Origin: JAVBJN01 sp031546985
GTDB taxonomy: Bacteria > Bacteroidota > Bacteroidia > Chitinophagales > Chitinophagaceae
Assembly (NCBI GenBank): GCA_031546985.1
Contig: JAVBJN010000044.1
Span: 13,726 to 77,725 of the forward strand
Direction of reading: 5' to 3'
DNA: 64,000 nucleotides
Part shown: positions 51,427 to 61,783 of the stretch, piece by piece
Layout of the letters: every line of letters begins with the position of its first letter
Numbering within the stretch: the stretch's first letter is position 1
The notes under the pieces: model-generated
Told to the model about the DNA's origin: nothing
Database searches by the model: none
Seen by the model: the letters and a program-made list of their open reading frames with translations, nothing else
Program-made: the position numbers and the translations under genes

Positions 51427-54400
51427 TTAAAACGTAACCTGTAACCCCGCTGTCAAAATGCGTAATGGAGCCAGTCCTAGATTTCTATTTTCGGGATCTA
51501 TCCCACGGTATTTGGTAATTGTGAAGAGATTCTGGCCAAGAACATACAAGCGTGCGCGCTCAAGATGAACTTTATTAACTAGACTACTAGGCACATTATA
51601 GCCGACGGTTAAATTCTTAAACCTTAGGAATGAGGCATTTTTATAAGCTCCATTTGAGCTAATGAAATTTGAATATGGAGTTCTGGCAGTAATTAGGGTA
51701 AAACGTTGAACGTCTGTTTGGTCGCCAGTTTTTCTCCAGCGATCAAGAACGTAGGTTGGCTGATTATTCATTGTGCCGGGCACATATGAGGATAAAGTTG
51801 TCATATAGTCTTCCCCCATTTGATTAACGACTTGGACATGAAAACTGAGTTCAACATCCTTATATGTAACGGTATTCGAAATGCCACCATAGTATTTCGT
51901 GGTAAGATTTATAATGGCAGTTTGGTCCTTTGGTCTAATTGTGCCTTTAAATTTGTAAAGACCTGTTTGTTGATCTACATCTTCATAGACAAAAAGCTTT
52001 TTGATATCAAGGGGGTGTCCAACAACGTATTTGCTTGCATCTGAAGACGATTCAAGGTCAGGGTAGGCTAATAGTTTATTGCGGGGTAAAGTGAGGTTCA
52101 TGGATATTTGCCAATGCCAGTTTGCTGTCTGAATAGGGTCTCCGCTTATTTCCCATTCCCAGCCTGTGTTCTCCACCAATGCTCCAAGATTTCGCGTTAC
52201 TTTACTGCGCCCAGCTTGTGCGGGTAATGTATAGTCGATTAATTGATTACCACTTCTATTGCGGAAATAATTTGTTGTAAACAAAAGGCGGTTCTGAAGG
52301 AAGCCAAACTCTATGCTGGCTTCGAGCTTTTTATTCACTTCCCATGCATAATCTGGATTATATAGATTTCCTGGGATTAATCCCCCAGTACTTTGATAAT
52401 TGCTTGGTGTGGCATTCCAGGTATTCAGGTAGGCATAATCGCCAATTTGGTCATTGCCACTGCTTCCATAACTAGCTTTTAATTTGCCAAAGGGCAACCA
52501 ACTAGTGCAATTTTTCAGAAAAGATTCTTCTGAAAAAATCCATCCAACACCGACTGCTCCAAAATTTGCAAATTGATTTCCCGGCCCGAATCGGGAAGAG
52601 CCATCCCTTCTGCCAGATAGGTTAATAATATATCGTTGCTTTAGCTGATAGTTAATGCGCCCGAATGCCGCGTTATATCGGTATTGGGTATAATTACCTG
52701 TAGTGGTTATATTTGATGCTCCACTGGGGGTTCCGAGCAGCGCTTCGGAAGAATAGCCAGTGGCGTTAATCAAATTTCCTTGATTCAACTCTTGTTGCCA
52801 GCTAGTACCGAGAATTGCATCCAGCTTAGAGTTGGTTGTTTGCAATACATAATGAAATTGTGGTTCTATGATATAGGTGCGCAAAGCATTATTCCCAAAC
52901 TTAGAAGAGCTTTCAAGTTTTAGAGAAGGATCTATTGAAGCCTTTGGCCAAATATAAACTTGGTCCAGTCGCATATCTGAATATCCTAGATTGAGAAGGA
53001 ATTGAATGCCTTTGTAAATATTGTAATGTAGGCTACTATTGGCTTGGAAGAAAGCCGTTTTTCCAGAGTAAGAAGTTAAAGAGCTTGCCATTGGGTTATT
53101 GTACGTAGAACCACCCTTTGGGTCAGACCAAAGTACATTTCCCTGGCTGTCATAAGGCCCTGGGGCATTGGGGGGGGTATATATATTAAATCTAGCAGCG
53201 TCATTAATCGGTAAAAGGTTGTTGTCAAAAGAGTAAGCGATTGTCGTATTCATTGTAAATCGCTTATTGATGGAGGTGTGAGACTGGTTTACTCGAAGTG
53301 CTCCTTTGTTGTCGCTATAGTTACCTGGGAAAACAGTGGTTTCCCGGCGGTAGTTTAAGGAGGCCACAAATTGATTTTGCTGATTTCCGCCGGAAATTGA
53401 GGCCGTTGCATCCGTTTGGGAGGCATTTCCTCCAGTCAACAAATCTTGCCAATCAGTATATTTATTTTGGTCCCAGACTAAAATGTCGGATGCGTTAGCC
53501 GGTGTCATTGTTACTCCATCGTTTACAAATGCCTCCTTACGCATAGCAAGATATTGTTGCGTATTGAGGAGCGGCATTCGTCGTGCGATTTGTCCAATTC
53601 CTGTGTAAACATTGAAATTGACGCTTGGAGTACCTGTTTTACCTTTTTTTGTGGTAATGAGTATCACACCGTTGGCTCCCCGGCTACCATATATCGCTGT
53701 AGCATCAGCATCCTTCAAAACCTCGATGCTTTCAATAGAAGACGGTGGGATACTAGCAAAGGGACTCTGTTGTGTAGGGCCAGTGTTGCTTATAAGATCG
53801 AGCGTATTATTGCTAAATGGCACGCCATCCACAATGTATAGAGGGTTGCTAGTGTTATTGATGGAGTTGCGTCCTCGTATTTGCACGGTAAAGCCTGCAC
53901 CTGGTATTCCACTGGTCTGCGTTACTACTACACCTGAAGCTCTTCCGGCTAAAGCGGCTAATGGGTTTGCTACCGGTTGTTTTTCTATTTCAGCAGCCGT
54001 TACTTTGCTCACAGTTCCTGTATTAAATCGCTTGGTGGTTTGGCCGTATCCGATCACCACCACATTGTCCAATTCGGATGTGTTTTGGTCCAGTACTATT
54101 GTGACTTGTGTGCCTGAATGAACTGTGACATCTTTTATCGAATACCCTACAAAGGATGCTGTCAATGTGATCTGGTTTTTTTTGTTTTCCAGTTCAAAAA
54201 AACCGTTCGCATTTGTACTTGTGCTTTTTGCCTCCCCCTTTATAGATACCGTGGCCCCCACTAAAGGCAATCCCGCTTTATTTAATACCCTACCTTTTAT
54301 TGGTATGATACTGTCTGTGCTTTGGGCGGTGAAAGAAGTTGGTTTTTCTTCTGTCTTTTTATCCTTTGTTTCCTTTACCACCAGGATGGATCTACCACTA

Positions 54401-54753
54401 TGAACATACTTGAGGTTTGTGTTGGCCAACAATAATTCGAGGGTGTGTTTTAAGGTGCGAGCTTCGGATTTCAGGTACATTGTCTTGTATGCTGAAATCT
54501 CACTGGAAACAAACCCGAAACGAAAATGGGTTTGCTTCTCGATTTTCTTAAATGCTGATGAAAGCGGTTCTCCCTTTAGTTCAATAGTAACTTTTACATC
54601 CAGGTCTTGTCCCATAGAATGGTTCGCCAATAGTAAAGTGGTGGACGTCAGTAACAGGAGTAAAAAGCCACTGATTTTCATAATAAGTCGACGTTTTGAT
54701 GAGAAGGCATAGAGCACAATGGTGCATAGCCGATTCATGGCATGTTTTTTCAT
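51427..54753 (-). CDS. SusC/RagA family TonB-dependent transporter with STN signalling domain
   Basis: An 1108-aa outer-membrane transporter. After a leader come an STN domain (about 55-125, KVTIELKGEPLSSAFKKIE), a carboxypeptidase-like beta domain (about 150-230, IKGRVLNKAGLPLVGATVSI), the plug with NVVVIGYGQTTKRFNTGTV, and a 22-strand barrel ending in LRILTAGLQVTF. The STN domain signals to a FecR-type anti-sigma, here encoded just upstream. Full length, no break. It takes up a substrate with TonB energy. Confidence 0.93.
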   Translation of the reverse strand: MKKHAMNRLCTIVLYAFSSKRRLIMKISGFLLLLLTSTTLLLANHSMGQDLDVKVTIELKGEPLSSAFKKIEKQTHFRFGFVSSEISAYKTMYLKSEARTLKHTLELLLANTNLKYVHSGRSILVVKETKDKKTEEKPTSFTAQSTDSIIPIKGRVLNKAGLPLVGATVSIKGEAKSTSTNANGFFELENKKNQITLTASFVGYSIKDVTVHSGTQVTIVLDQNTSELDNVVVIGYGQTTKRFNTGTVSKVTAAEIEKQPVANPLAALAGRASGVVVTQTSGIPGAGFTVQIRGRNSINNTSNPLYIVDGVPFSNNTLDLISNTGPTQQSPFASIPPSSIESIEVLKDADATAIYGSRGANGVILITTKKGKTGTPSVNFNVYTGIGQIARRMPLLNTQQYLAMRKEAFVNDGVTMTPANASDILVWDQNKYTDWQDLLTGGNASQTDATASISGGNQQNQFVASLNYRRETTVFPGNYSDNKGALRVNQSHTSINKRFTMNTTIAYSFDNNLLPINDAARFNIYTPPNAPGPYDSQGNVLWSDPKGGSTYNNPMASSLTSYSGKTAFFQANSSLHYNIYKGIQFLLNLGYSDMRLDQVYIWPKASIDPSLKLESSSKFGNNALRTYIIEPQFHYVLQTTNSKLDAILGTSWQQELNQGNLINATGYSSEALLGTPSGASNITTTGNYTQYRYNAAFGRINYQLKQRYIINLSGRRDGSSRFGPGNQFANFGAVGVGWIFSEESFLKNCTSWLPFGKLKASYGSSGNDQIGDYAYLNTWNATPSNYQSTGGLIPGNLYNPDYAWEVNKKLEASIEFGFLQNRLLFTTNYFRNRSGNQLIDYTLPAQAGRSKVTRNLGALVENTGWEWEISGDPIQTANWHWQISMNLTLPRNKLLAYPDLESSSDASKYVVGHPLDIKKLFVYEDVDQQTGLYKFKGTIRPKDQTAIINLTTKYYGGISNTVTYKDVELSFHVQVVNQMGEDYMTTLSSYVPGTMNNQPTYVLDRWRKTGDQTDVQRFTLITARTPYSNFISSNGAYKNASFLRFKNLTVGYNVPSSLVNKVHLERARLYVLGQNLFTITKYRGIDPENRNLGLAPLRILTAGLQVTF

Positions 54754-54829
54754 ACCTTGCAGTAGTTTTAGATGTTCCCAAATAATGTTTAAAACCGGCT
54801 ACAGGTTCCCAACTCCTGTAGCCATTTTT

Positions 54830-55852
54830 TTACTTACAACCTTCCCCTTCGAGAAGAATGCTTGTGTTGTTTTCTTTTTTCCATCGGCTTCTGGTTAGTA
54901 TGGTAATGGCATCCATAACTTCTTTTAGTGCTATTCCTTCGCTTTGGAAGCTGGCAGTAAACCTGCAATTGCGCAAGGCTTCATTGTCAAATTTGACTTC
55001 AACGCCAAATCGGTGACTGATTTGAATGGCGGCTTCGCCCAATGTAATGTCTTCAAATACGAGGTCTTCCGCTTTCCATTCGATGATTTTGGCAGCAAGG
55101 GTTTTCTCTTGGCGGAAGGTGCCTGTTTGTTTATTGACCACCAACTGCTCATTAGGGAGTAGCGTACTTAAGACCTGATTCTTGTTGTCCGATACCTGAA
55201 CTTTTCCCCGAACGACAGTCACGGCAACTTCCGAATCCTGCATATAAGCTTTAATGTTAAAGGCCGTTCCTAATACTTTAGTGATGTACTTTCCAGTATG
55301 AACCAGGAAAGGCTTTTCCGGATTGTGTTTTACATCAAAATAGGCTTCTCCCATAAGATAGACTTCCCGCGAATTTCCACTGAAAGAAGCGGGGTAGTCC
55401 AACTTACTCCCAGTGTTTAAAGTAACGAGTGTGCCATCGGGTAGGGTAATGACTTGATGAATGGTGGATTTATTGGCTATTGAATGTTCGCCGGTATGCT
55501 TAGCAAATGGAGCCTTCCAAATCCAAGCTAGCACTACAATACAGAGTAAAGTCGCTGCAATAAGTAAAGGTTTCCAAGGGATATCTCGTTTTACCTTGAA
55601 TTGGGAGTAATCGATTTCTGCCTCCGCCATTTTCTGCTGTAGTTTCTGATTAAACTTCCCCCAATCCACTTGATCAGATGGCTGTGGACCCGCCTGTTTT
55701 AGCTGGTATAGTTCGTGTAAGGAATCTGGCAAAATATCTTCCTCAGAAAGTTCAGATACCAGTTGCCAGAACTCTTTCAATTCCTGTTTGGTGCAGGTAT
55801 TGTGGACATATTTGTCAAATAAGTATTGTAAGCGTATTGGGTTTGTCGACAT
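54830..55852 (-). CDS. FecR-type anti-sigma factor (DUF4974)
   Basis: About 340 aa with ATG 55852 (MSTNPIRLQYLFDKYV). Cytosolic N-terminal helices bind the sigma factor, one membrane helix follows (PLLIAATLLCIVVLAWIW, about 90-108), then the FecR domain (ITLPDGTLVTLNTGSKLDYP, REVYLMGEAYFDVKHN, LGTAFNIKAY) and the C-terminal DUF4974 (VFEDITLGEAAIQISHRF), which contacts the STN domain of SusC. It sits between the ECF sigma and SusC genes. Confidence 0.9.
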   Translation of the reverse strand: MSTNPIRLQYLFDKYVHNTCTKQELKEFWQLVSELSEEDILPDSLHELYQLKQAGPQPSDQVDWGKFNQKLQQKMAEAEIDYSQFKVKRDIPWKPLLIAATLLCIVVLAWIWKAPFAKHTGEHSIANKSTIHQVITLPDGTLVTLNTGSKLDYPASFSGNSREVYLMGEAYFDVKHNPEKPFLVHTGKYITKVLGTAFNIKAYMQDSEVAVTVVRGKVQVSDNKNQVLSTLLPNEQLVVNKQTGTFRQEKTLAAKIIEWKAEDLVFEDITLGEAAIQISHRFGVEVKFDNEALRNCRFTASFQSEGIALKEVMDAITILTRSRWKKENNTSILLEGEGCK

Positions 55853-55930
55853 TTTTTTCGATTTGTCCCTCATATGACGCCACGAACAAAAGCATACGAC
55901 TAGTTCAGTGCCTATTTTTTTTTGAGAAAT

Positions 55931-56527
55931 TTATTTTGCGAGAAAGGATGAGAATAGTAAGAATGTATCAATGTTATTGACTTTCATATACTTGCGAATA
56001 GAATGAAGGGTGTCGCTCATGTGGTTTTTTACCGTGTTAGGGGACAGTTTTAGCCTTTCAGCAATCTGATCATGGGTTAGGCCGCTTTCCCGACTTAAGG
56101 AGAAAACTAGCTTTTGTTGTGGAGATAGTTGTTGGATAGCCCGGCGTAACAAGGCTTTGTAATCCGCCTCAGCTATCCTTTCGATAGCAGTGTTTTCAGC
56201 GGAAGTTGACATATTATAGAGGACAAGCTTTTGAAGGTTTTTGCGGCGAGAAGTGAGCCGAAGGAAACTGAGCGCTTTATGGTAAGCGACCTTGTGGAGA
56301 AAGGCGTCCAGGTTCTCTATTTCACTGATTAGTTCCTTTCCAAACCAGAGCTTTAGGAATATATCCATGACTAATTCTTCGGAAACTTCTGGGGATTTCG
56401 TAATGCGAAAAAGGTAATTGTACAGCTTCGCTCGATGGTGTTCCAGTATCTGGTTAAAGGCATGCTTGTCACCTAATGCTACCTGTTGAAGTAGCCATTT
56501 TTCGTTATTTAGAGTCTGAGCAGCCAT
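55931..56527 (-). CDS. ECF RNA polymerase sigma-70 factor
   Basis: A 198-aa sigma factor. Region 2 (LYNYLFRITKSPEVSEELVM, DIFLKLW) and region 4 (LSPQQKLVFSLSRESGLTHD, IAERLKLSPNTVKNHMSDTL) are complete. It belongs to the FecI-like group that controls the adjacent Sus-type operon after the signal passes SusC and FecR. First gene of the minus-strand operon. Confidence 0.92.
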   Translation of the reverse strand: MAAQTLNNEKWLLQQVALGDKHAFNQILEHHRAKLYNYLFRITKSPEVSEELVMDIFLKLWFGKELISEIENLDAFLHKVAYHKALSFLRLTSRRKNLQKLVLYNMSTSAENTAIERIAEADYKALLRRAIQQLSPQQKLVFSLSRESGLTHDQIAERLKLSPNTVKNHMSDTLHSIRKYMKVNNIDTFLLFSSFLAK

Positions 56528-56791
56528 TAATTGATTGGTGCTTCAAAGATAGGGATATTAATTAGTTGTTTAGTTTTTGACGTGTTCGAAAAATACATAA
56601 TTCTTTACCAGCAGGAAGGGTTGGGCGAGTGCGACTATATATTTATAATTATAATAATATTAAAATTAATAATATATTGTATCCGCCTAAATCCTATTTG
56701 CTATGAAACCTTATTTCAGTAAAGAACGGCATTTGTCTAGTTTTGTCATATCTACAAAAACAATAATTCAAACGATTCTCCCTTTTTATAA

Positions 56792-57940
56792 GTGCATAAG
56801 TGTGTAATCTCCTTCCTTTTGTCATTTTCTTTCTCAACGTTAGCTCAAACAGTACTTAAACAGCGTATTTGGGTTAGAAATGAGTACCATGTCAATAAAA
56901 TTTCGACGATTAAAAATTTCCCTTATCCGGTTCCTCAAGGGGCAAAATTAAAAACAGTATCCGAAATCAAAACGAAGGATGAAAATGATCTGGTTGTCAT
57001 TAATACAGTGACTTCAGAAATTGTTGTGGGTGACACAACTACCATTATACAAGGTAATAAAGAAATTGACTTTGATTTGTATCCCCATAGTGGAGGCTGG
57101 GCCAATCTGGCTATCGATGAAAGAGATCCTTCAATTATGCACGTAAATTATTTGCTCAATCATAAAAATACTATTGCGAAAGGAAGGAAGTACCATATTT
57201 ATGATAAAGAAATTAAGCCTGATAAAACGGTAGATACTATTATACTCCAAAATCGTATTTCGGTTGGGGATGTTTACATGTACGAGAAATTTAAAGAGAA
57301 GAATCGTCACAAGTTTGAAAACAAAGAATGGTTTAAATATGCCAATTATATTGAGGTGTTGAATAAAAAGGATACTACCAAAATTGATTACTTCTTAGTA
57401 GATCATTTCGATAGAAATTCGGATTATCAGCTAATTGCTCAAAATAGAGATTTCTTCCCTTTCAATACTCATAAGTGGGATGTCGGTCCAATAACAATAC
57501 CTATCAAGTATCGCATGGGCGGAAAGAAAAATGGCAATTCTTATGACCATGAATTTACGGCCGATTTAAATCTTGGAGCATTTGTCGGATGGACCTTATG
57601 GGGGAAGACAAGATTGCGCTATGAGGGTGAGAAATGGGTTTCTTTAACCCCAACAAACTTTCAGATCGGAGGATTTCTAAGTTTGTCGACCGCAACATTG
57701 GATACCGCCAATACCAATACAGGAAAAAATCCATTGAAAGTTAATGAGAAAAGTACTATCGGTGTTATTACTCCGGGAATAGGTTTGATGTTTGGGATAG
57801 CAAATGTGAACATTGGTCTATTTGGAGGATGGGACTTTGGCTATGGTCCAGAAAGTACAAACTTGAACTACCATGCACTACCTGTTCCCTGGATAGGATT
57901 TGGACTCAGCTATAACTTGAACGCCTTCTATAGTAAGTAA
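56792..57940 (+). CDS. Exported protein of unknown function, GTG start
   Basis: A 382-aa protein. GTG 56792 gives a signal peptide (CVISFLLSFSFSTLAQ). The C-terminal ~120 residues have the look of outer-membrane strands (LGAFVGWTLWGKTRLRYEG, GIGLMFGIANVNIGLFGGWD, WIGFGLSYNLNAFYSK). No family recognised. The gap 56528-56791 before it is AT-rich; no clear promoter seen. Confidence 0.6.
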   Translation: MHKCVISFLLSFSFSTLAQTVLKQRIWVRNEYHVNKISTIKNFPYPVPQGAKLKTVSEIKTKDENDLVVINTVTSEIVVGDTTTIIQGNKEIDFDLYPHSGGWANLAIDERDPSIMHVNYLLNHKNTIAKGRKYHIYDKEIKPDKTVDTIILQNRISVGDVYMYEKFKEKNRHKFENKEWFKYANYIEVLNKKDTTKIDYFLVDHFDRNSDYQLIAQNRDFFPFNTHKWDVGPITIPIKYRMGGKKNGNSYDHEFTADLNLGAFVGWTLWGKTRLRYEGEKWVSLTPTNFQIGGFLSLSTATLDTANTNTGKNPLKVNEKSTIGVITPGIGLMFGIANVNIGLFGGWDFGYGPESTNLNYHALPVPWIGFGLSYNLNAFYSK

Positions 57941-58062
57941 TGGTAGGGCTCATTGACTAAGAGGATTGCTATAATCTGTCGTGATAAATTACATATCCAA
58001 CTCCATAAATAACACGGAATAGCCGAACACCGTTTTACAAAGTAGGCACTAATCTATTACCT

Positions 58063-58758
58063 ATGAGTTGTCAAATTTCAATCAATTGCACAAAGCCCAA
58101 AGAAGAGCTTGTAGAAAAGCTAAAGCAGGCAGTGTTAAGCCAAAATGGAACATTTACTGGAGATACTACCAGTGGTTCTTTTAAAGCCAAAACTCCCCTA
58201 GGCACTTTTGAAGCATCTTACACAATTAATCAAGACTTGATTACTATACATGTAACGGAAAAGCCCTTTCTTATTTCATGCAAGCGCATTGAAAAGGAGA
58301 TTAACGATTACCTGAATGCGCATGCTGTAATTAATGAATCTTTTCAATTTGAGGAGTATTCAGAAACAATGCAATTTGCTGCCCCAGTTTATTCATTAAT
58401 GGTGTCCAAAATTGATTTGAGAAAAACTCCACAAAGCGGAGATTATAGAGCTGGAGCCTCCATCAAACAAGAAGCTGAGTCCGATAATAAGGATTCATGG
58501 CATGGTGGTGAAAACAAGTATGACGGTAACAGTGCATCAATTCCAGTAAACTTTTTTTTGGGTGGGTTAGGTAGTGCCGAGGTTGTATCCTTATTCATTG
58601 GATTGGATGATGATGCTGAAGATGCCGGGAACGAATCTAAATCAGAAGATCAGCTACATTTAAAATTCAAGGTATTCCCTACTGGTGGAAAAGAAAAATT
58701 ATACGATCATCAGGAAGGCGATTGGTCGATTGTTGTTCATTATACATTGACCAATTAG
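58063..58758 (+). CDS. Hypothetical soluble protein
   Basis: A 231-aa protein without signal peptide. The N-terminal half (about 1-90) resembles a small alpha/beta domain (PKEELVEKLKQAVLSQNGTF, LGTFEASYTINQDLITIHVTE); the C-terminal half has an acidic stretch (DDDAEDAGNESKSED). No family recognised. A terminator follows its stop. Confidence 0.55.
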   Translation: MSCQISINCTKPKEELVEKLKQAVLSQNGTFTGDTTSGSFKAKTPLGTFEASYTINQDLITIHVTEKPFLISCKRIEKEINDYLNAHAVINESFQFEEYSETMQFAAPVYSLMVSKIDLRKTPQSGDYRAGASIKQEAESDNKDSWHGGENKYDGNSASIPVNFFLGGLGSAEVVSLFIGLDDDAEDAGNESKSEDQLHLKFKVFPTGGKEKLYDHQEGDWSIVVHYTLTN

Positions 58759-58790
58759 CTGCTAATATTTCAAAATTCTATTTTTTTCAA

Positions 58791-58828
58791 ATCCTCAGTT
58801 AGGCTTCCGCCCAGCTGAGGATTTTTTA
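58791..58828 (+). terminator. Rho-independent terminator
   Basis: CCTCAGTT / AGCTGAGG arms (58793-58800 and 58813-58820) with a 12-base loop and a run of six T at 58822-58827. It ends the transcript of the gene at 58063-58758. Confidence 0.7.
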
Positions 58829-58907
58829 CTTTTAAAGTTTCTCTTTTGAAATAGAACAAAATAGCCAATCGACAGAAAGACTAGAAGAATCGTTTATTTT
58901 TGAAAAT

Positions 58908-59630
58908 CTAATATATGAGATCGGATTCTTGCACCCCCAGGTATTTTTCATACAACGCAATGAAGACCTTATCAATCAAGATCAATAATCCAAACCTCAC
59001 AAAATAATTATCATCTTTGAAATTTGTGCTAAGAAGGGTCTTAAGTGTTGGTAGATTCTCCTGATACGACAATGTATTATGAGCGCATCTGTTCCTGTGA
59101 TTATACAATAATTTATATTTATCTTGTAGAACATTTACCAACAAATCAGACTTAGTCGCAAACTGCTTCGCTGTAAAGAAAGCGCCATTGCTAACAAATT
59201 CTAAGAAACTACTTTCTGTCCAACTTGATAGATTTGAGTTTAGTAGTAGGTCTCTGATTGCAGTAAATGTACTTCTACGCAATTCGCCCCTATTGATCTC
59301 TGTTTCCGGATCAAAATCGTACTTAATATGCTTGATGGCATTGACCAGATCTTTATAAATATCTTGCTTATCCCCGTAGGTAGAACATTCCCCTAGCGTC
59401 TTTTTAGTATACCTATCATATCTGTATTGATAGTCATTTGTTGCTAATTCCCAACAGATACATTTCATTTTTTGTTCTTGAAAACCTGTCATTTTCAAGA
59501 ATACAGATTGCATGATATATTCGCTCAAAGGATAGGTTTCAATCCCGTTGCCTATACCTGCATTGGCAGAAACCAAGTCGCTCAGAATATCGGTAACCGG
59601 CGACAAGATGAAGTCAGTATGTTTACCCAT
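58908..59630 (-). CDS. HEPN-motif protein, partner of DUF262
   Basis: About 240 aa with ATG 59630 (MGKHTDFILSPV), 8 bases inside the upstream gene. It is helical and holds LLYNHRNRCAHNTLSY near residues 174-190, an R-x4-H motif like the catalytic site of HEPN ribonucleases. With the DUF262 protein it forms a two-gene unit, likely a defence system of the GmrSD/restriction-like class, in which DUF262 senses or uses NTP and this part would cut RNA. The HEPN reading is from motif and helical build. Confidence 0.6.
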   Translation of the reverse strand: MGKHTDFILSPVTDILSDLVSANAGIGNGIETYPLSEYIMQSVFLKMTGFQEQKMKCICWELATNDYQYRYDRYTKKTLGECSTYGDKQDIYKDLVNAIKHIKYDFDPETEINRGELRRSTFTAIRDLLLNSNLSSWTESSFLEFVSNGAFFTAKQFATKSDLLVNVLQDKYKLLYNHRNRCAHNTLSYQENLPTLKTLLSTNFKDDNYFVRFGLLILIDKVFIALYEKYLGVQESDLIY

Positions 59631-60804
59631 TTGTGTACTTTGAATAAATTTCAATTGATGCATCGATGCGAGCCTTTAAATACTTCAGTGCTCCTGGAGC
59701 TTTCTTATGTGCATCTACTGCTTTGAACGCAGTTATTTCTGCCTCTACCTCAGTACATAGTTCTATGCTTCTCGTTGAATCGTGGGTCTGATTCTCAAAC
59801 ACTATGGCATAGATTAGTCCAAACAGGTACATATCTATTTCAATAATGGAACTATACTGCCTAGGAATATGCAGTTCGTTAATAGCGTTCCCTAAACGTT
59901 CCATCCGTGGCATAAACTCGCCAGTGGGGAATATTTCGGAAAATTCCTTGAAAAGCGGTGAATTCTGCTCTCCAACCACAGAATAGATATATTCTTCATA
60001 GTATTTTTCCATCTTGGGCTTATATCCCCTGGCAATTCTGTCACTCCCCCCATCTTTAGCGTACTGGGACAATAAAGAGAGAAATCGCACAAAGTCTGCT
60101 TTAGTTTCAGTACTGAAATTTTTTACGACCAAAGACCTGCTGAAGTCTGGGTCAAAGAATGGCTTTCGACTTTCGTTCAGAAAATAAAGAGAAGCCCTAC
60201 TTTCCTGCGCTAGTAATGCCTCACCCTGAATATTAATATTTCTGAAGACAGAAGAATAGAACTTAAGTTGTTGATGTTTATCTATAGTGTTTGGCACTAA
60301 ATAGGAGAATCCAAGGAAAGTCTTTTTCAGAAATTCTTCGTTAATACTAAAGTTGACAACTTTGTAATTGCCAGCAATAATTTTCTCTAGTATATCCGCT
60401 CTGTTCTTTCCTTTGTCAGTTAACATTTTGAAGTTCCATTCGAGAATGTTATCCAGGTTTTCCTCTTCCACTTCCACTTCATCATCATTGTCATCACTAA
60501 TCCTCTCAATAGAGGCTTTAAAAGTTGCCTGATCAGGAAAGAGGCCAAGAAAGGCCAATAATATACTTGTTAATCTTTGTTGGCCATCAAGGATGAGATT
60601 TTTGTTCGTATCACCATCTTTAAATGCACCAATTGTTATAGGGGGAACAAATTGCTTTTTCCTGAAAGTTTCAATTATTGTCCTCACTTTTGTTTCGTCC
60701 CATACAAAAAATCGTTGATACTCTGGAAGTATAATATTACCTTTTAGAATCAGATCTATCCAATGCTTGAGCGAATATTGTCCGTAGTAAACTCTATTTT
60801 CCAT
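59623..60804 (-). CDS. DUF262-domain protein (ParB/GmrS-like NTPase)
   Basis: A 393-aa protein with the DUF262 signature at the N-terminus: LPEYQRFFVWDETKVRTIIE (about 26-45) and LILDGQQRLTSILLAFLG (about 70-87), the ParB-like nucleotide site. The C-terminal part is helical. Relatives serve in defence against phage with modified DNA, but lone DUF262 proteins have wider roles. It is divergent from the 268-aa gene and overlaps its HEPN-motif partner. Confidence 0.8.
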   Translation of the reverse strand: MENRVYYGQYSLKHWIDLILKGNIILPEYQRFFVWDETKVRTIIETFRKKQFVPPITIGAFKDGDTNKNLILDGQQRLTSILLAFLGLFPDQATFKASIERISDDNDDEVEVEEENLDNILEWNFKMLTDKGKNRADILEKIIAGNYKVVNFSINEEFLKKTFLGFSYLVPNTIDKHQQLKFYSSVFRNINIQGEALLAQESRASLYFLNESRKPFFDPDFSRSLVVKNFSTETKADFVRFLSLLSQYAKDGGSDRIARGYKPKMEKYYEEYIYSVVGEQNSPLFKEFSEIFPTGEFMPRMERLGNAINELHIPRQYSSIIEIDMYLFGLIYAIVFENQTHDSTRSIELCTEVEAEITAFKAVDAHKKAPGALKYLKARIDASIEIYSKYTNG

Positions 60805-60940
60805 CAAATAATAAATATTGTTTAAAAACTTTATGTGCTAAAAATTAATGTTGTACTGTTTAATCATGCAAATTAATTCGATTATTATAATTTGTATAAA
60901 ATTATTAAATGTATAATAATATTTACCCAACGCTCTTTTC

Positions 60941-60971
60941 TTGAAATAAAATCCTTACCACTTTATATTTA
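60941..60971 (+). promoter_or_regulatory. Possible Bacteroidota promoter
   Basis: TTG (60941-60943) and TATATTTA (60964-60971, consensus TAnnTTTG with one mismatch) are 20 bases apart. The start codon is at 60977, so the transcript would have almost no leader. Confidence 0.3.
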
Positions 60972-60976
60972 GAATT

Positions 60977-61783
60977 ATGAGTTTAAACAAAGACAGAGAA
61001 TATTTAATACACCTTGAATGTTCCTTAGCAGGAACATCAATTGCTCAAGGGCTTACCCTCCTGGGCAAGAGTCACTTTAGCAGAAATGGATATGGGTTAC
61101 AGTCTTTTTTTATGCTTACGATAGGCATTGAACGTCTTTTAAAATTGATTCTTATTTTCAATTATCGAAGATTAAACAACGACTCTTTTCCTCCGGATGG
61201 TTACCTGAAAAAGTTTAGCCATGATATTGACAAATTATATGCTCATGCCCAAAGCATTGCCGATGAAATTACTTGTAGCGATCTTTATAAGGAACTTTCT
61301 AGTGACCCAATATTTGAACTGATCCTGGGCTTTTTCACATTGTTTGCTAAAACTTCTCGATATAGTAATCTTGATCAGTTACAGGGGCCAGATACGAAAA
61401 ATATAAAACCCTTGGAGGATTGGAACGCAGAAATCAATGAGGAGATTTTAAGAAGGCACTCCACCACGCGTTCAGCCCAAAAGGGAAAGGCAATTAAAGA
61501 AGTCGGCTCCCGTTTGGACGATATCTTTTTTGTTGATGTAAGGGGGCCACAAGGTAAGAAGATAGATAGTGTCACTGGTTTTTTAAACGAAGAGCTCTCG
61601 TTACCTATTAAGCAAAAGCACTCTGTGATGTATGTTTATAAAATTGTTCAATTCTTATGTAAGCTTTTGGATTATCTAGATACTTGGCAAACCCCATATG
61701 TAAAAGAATATTTTCAACTTTTTACCTATCCGCCAAATGACATTAAAAGCAAAAAGTCTTGGGATATTTATAAACGCTGGTAA
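60977..61783 (+). CDS. Hypothetical protein divergent from the DUF262 operon
   Basis: A 268-aa soluble helical protein. The stretch IGIERLLKLILIFN followed by SHDIDKLYAHAQS is like the helical core of HEPN-like or abortive-infection proteins, but no R-x4-6-H is seen. It may belong to the same defence locus as the DUF262 pair or be independent. Confidence 0.55.
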   Translation: MSLNKDREYLIHLECSLAGTSIAQGLTLLGKSHFSRNGYGLQSFFMLTIGIERLLKLILIFNYRRLNNDSFPPDGYLKKFSHDIDKLYAHAQSIADEITCSDLYKELSSDPIFELILGFFTLFAKTSRYSNLDQLQGPDTKNIKPLEDWNAEINEEILRRHSTTRSAQKGKAIKEVGSRLDDIFFVDVRGPQGKKIDSVTGFLNEELSLPIKQKHSVMYVYKIVQFLCKLLDYLDTWQTPYVKEYFQLFTYPPNDIKSKKSWDIYKRW

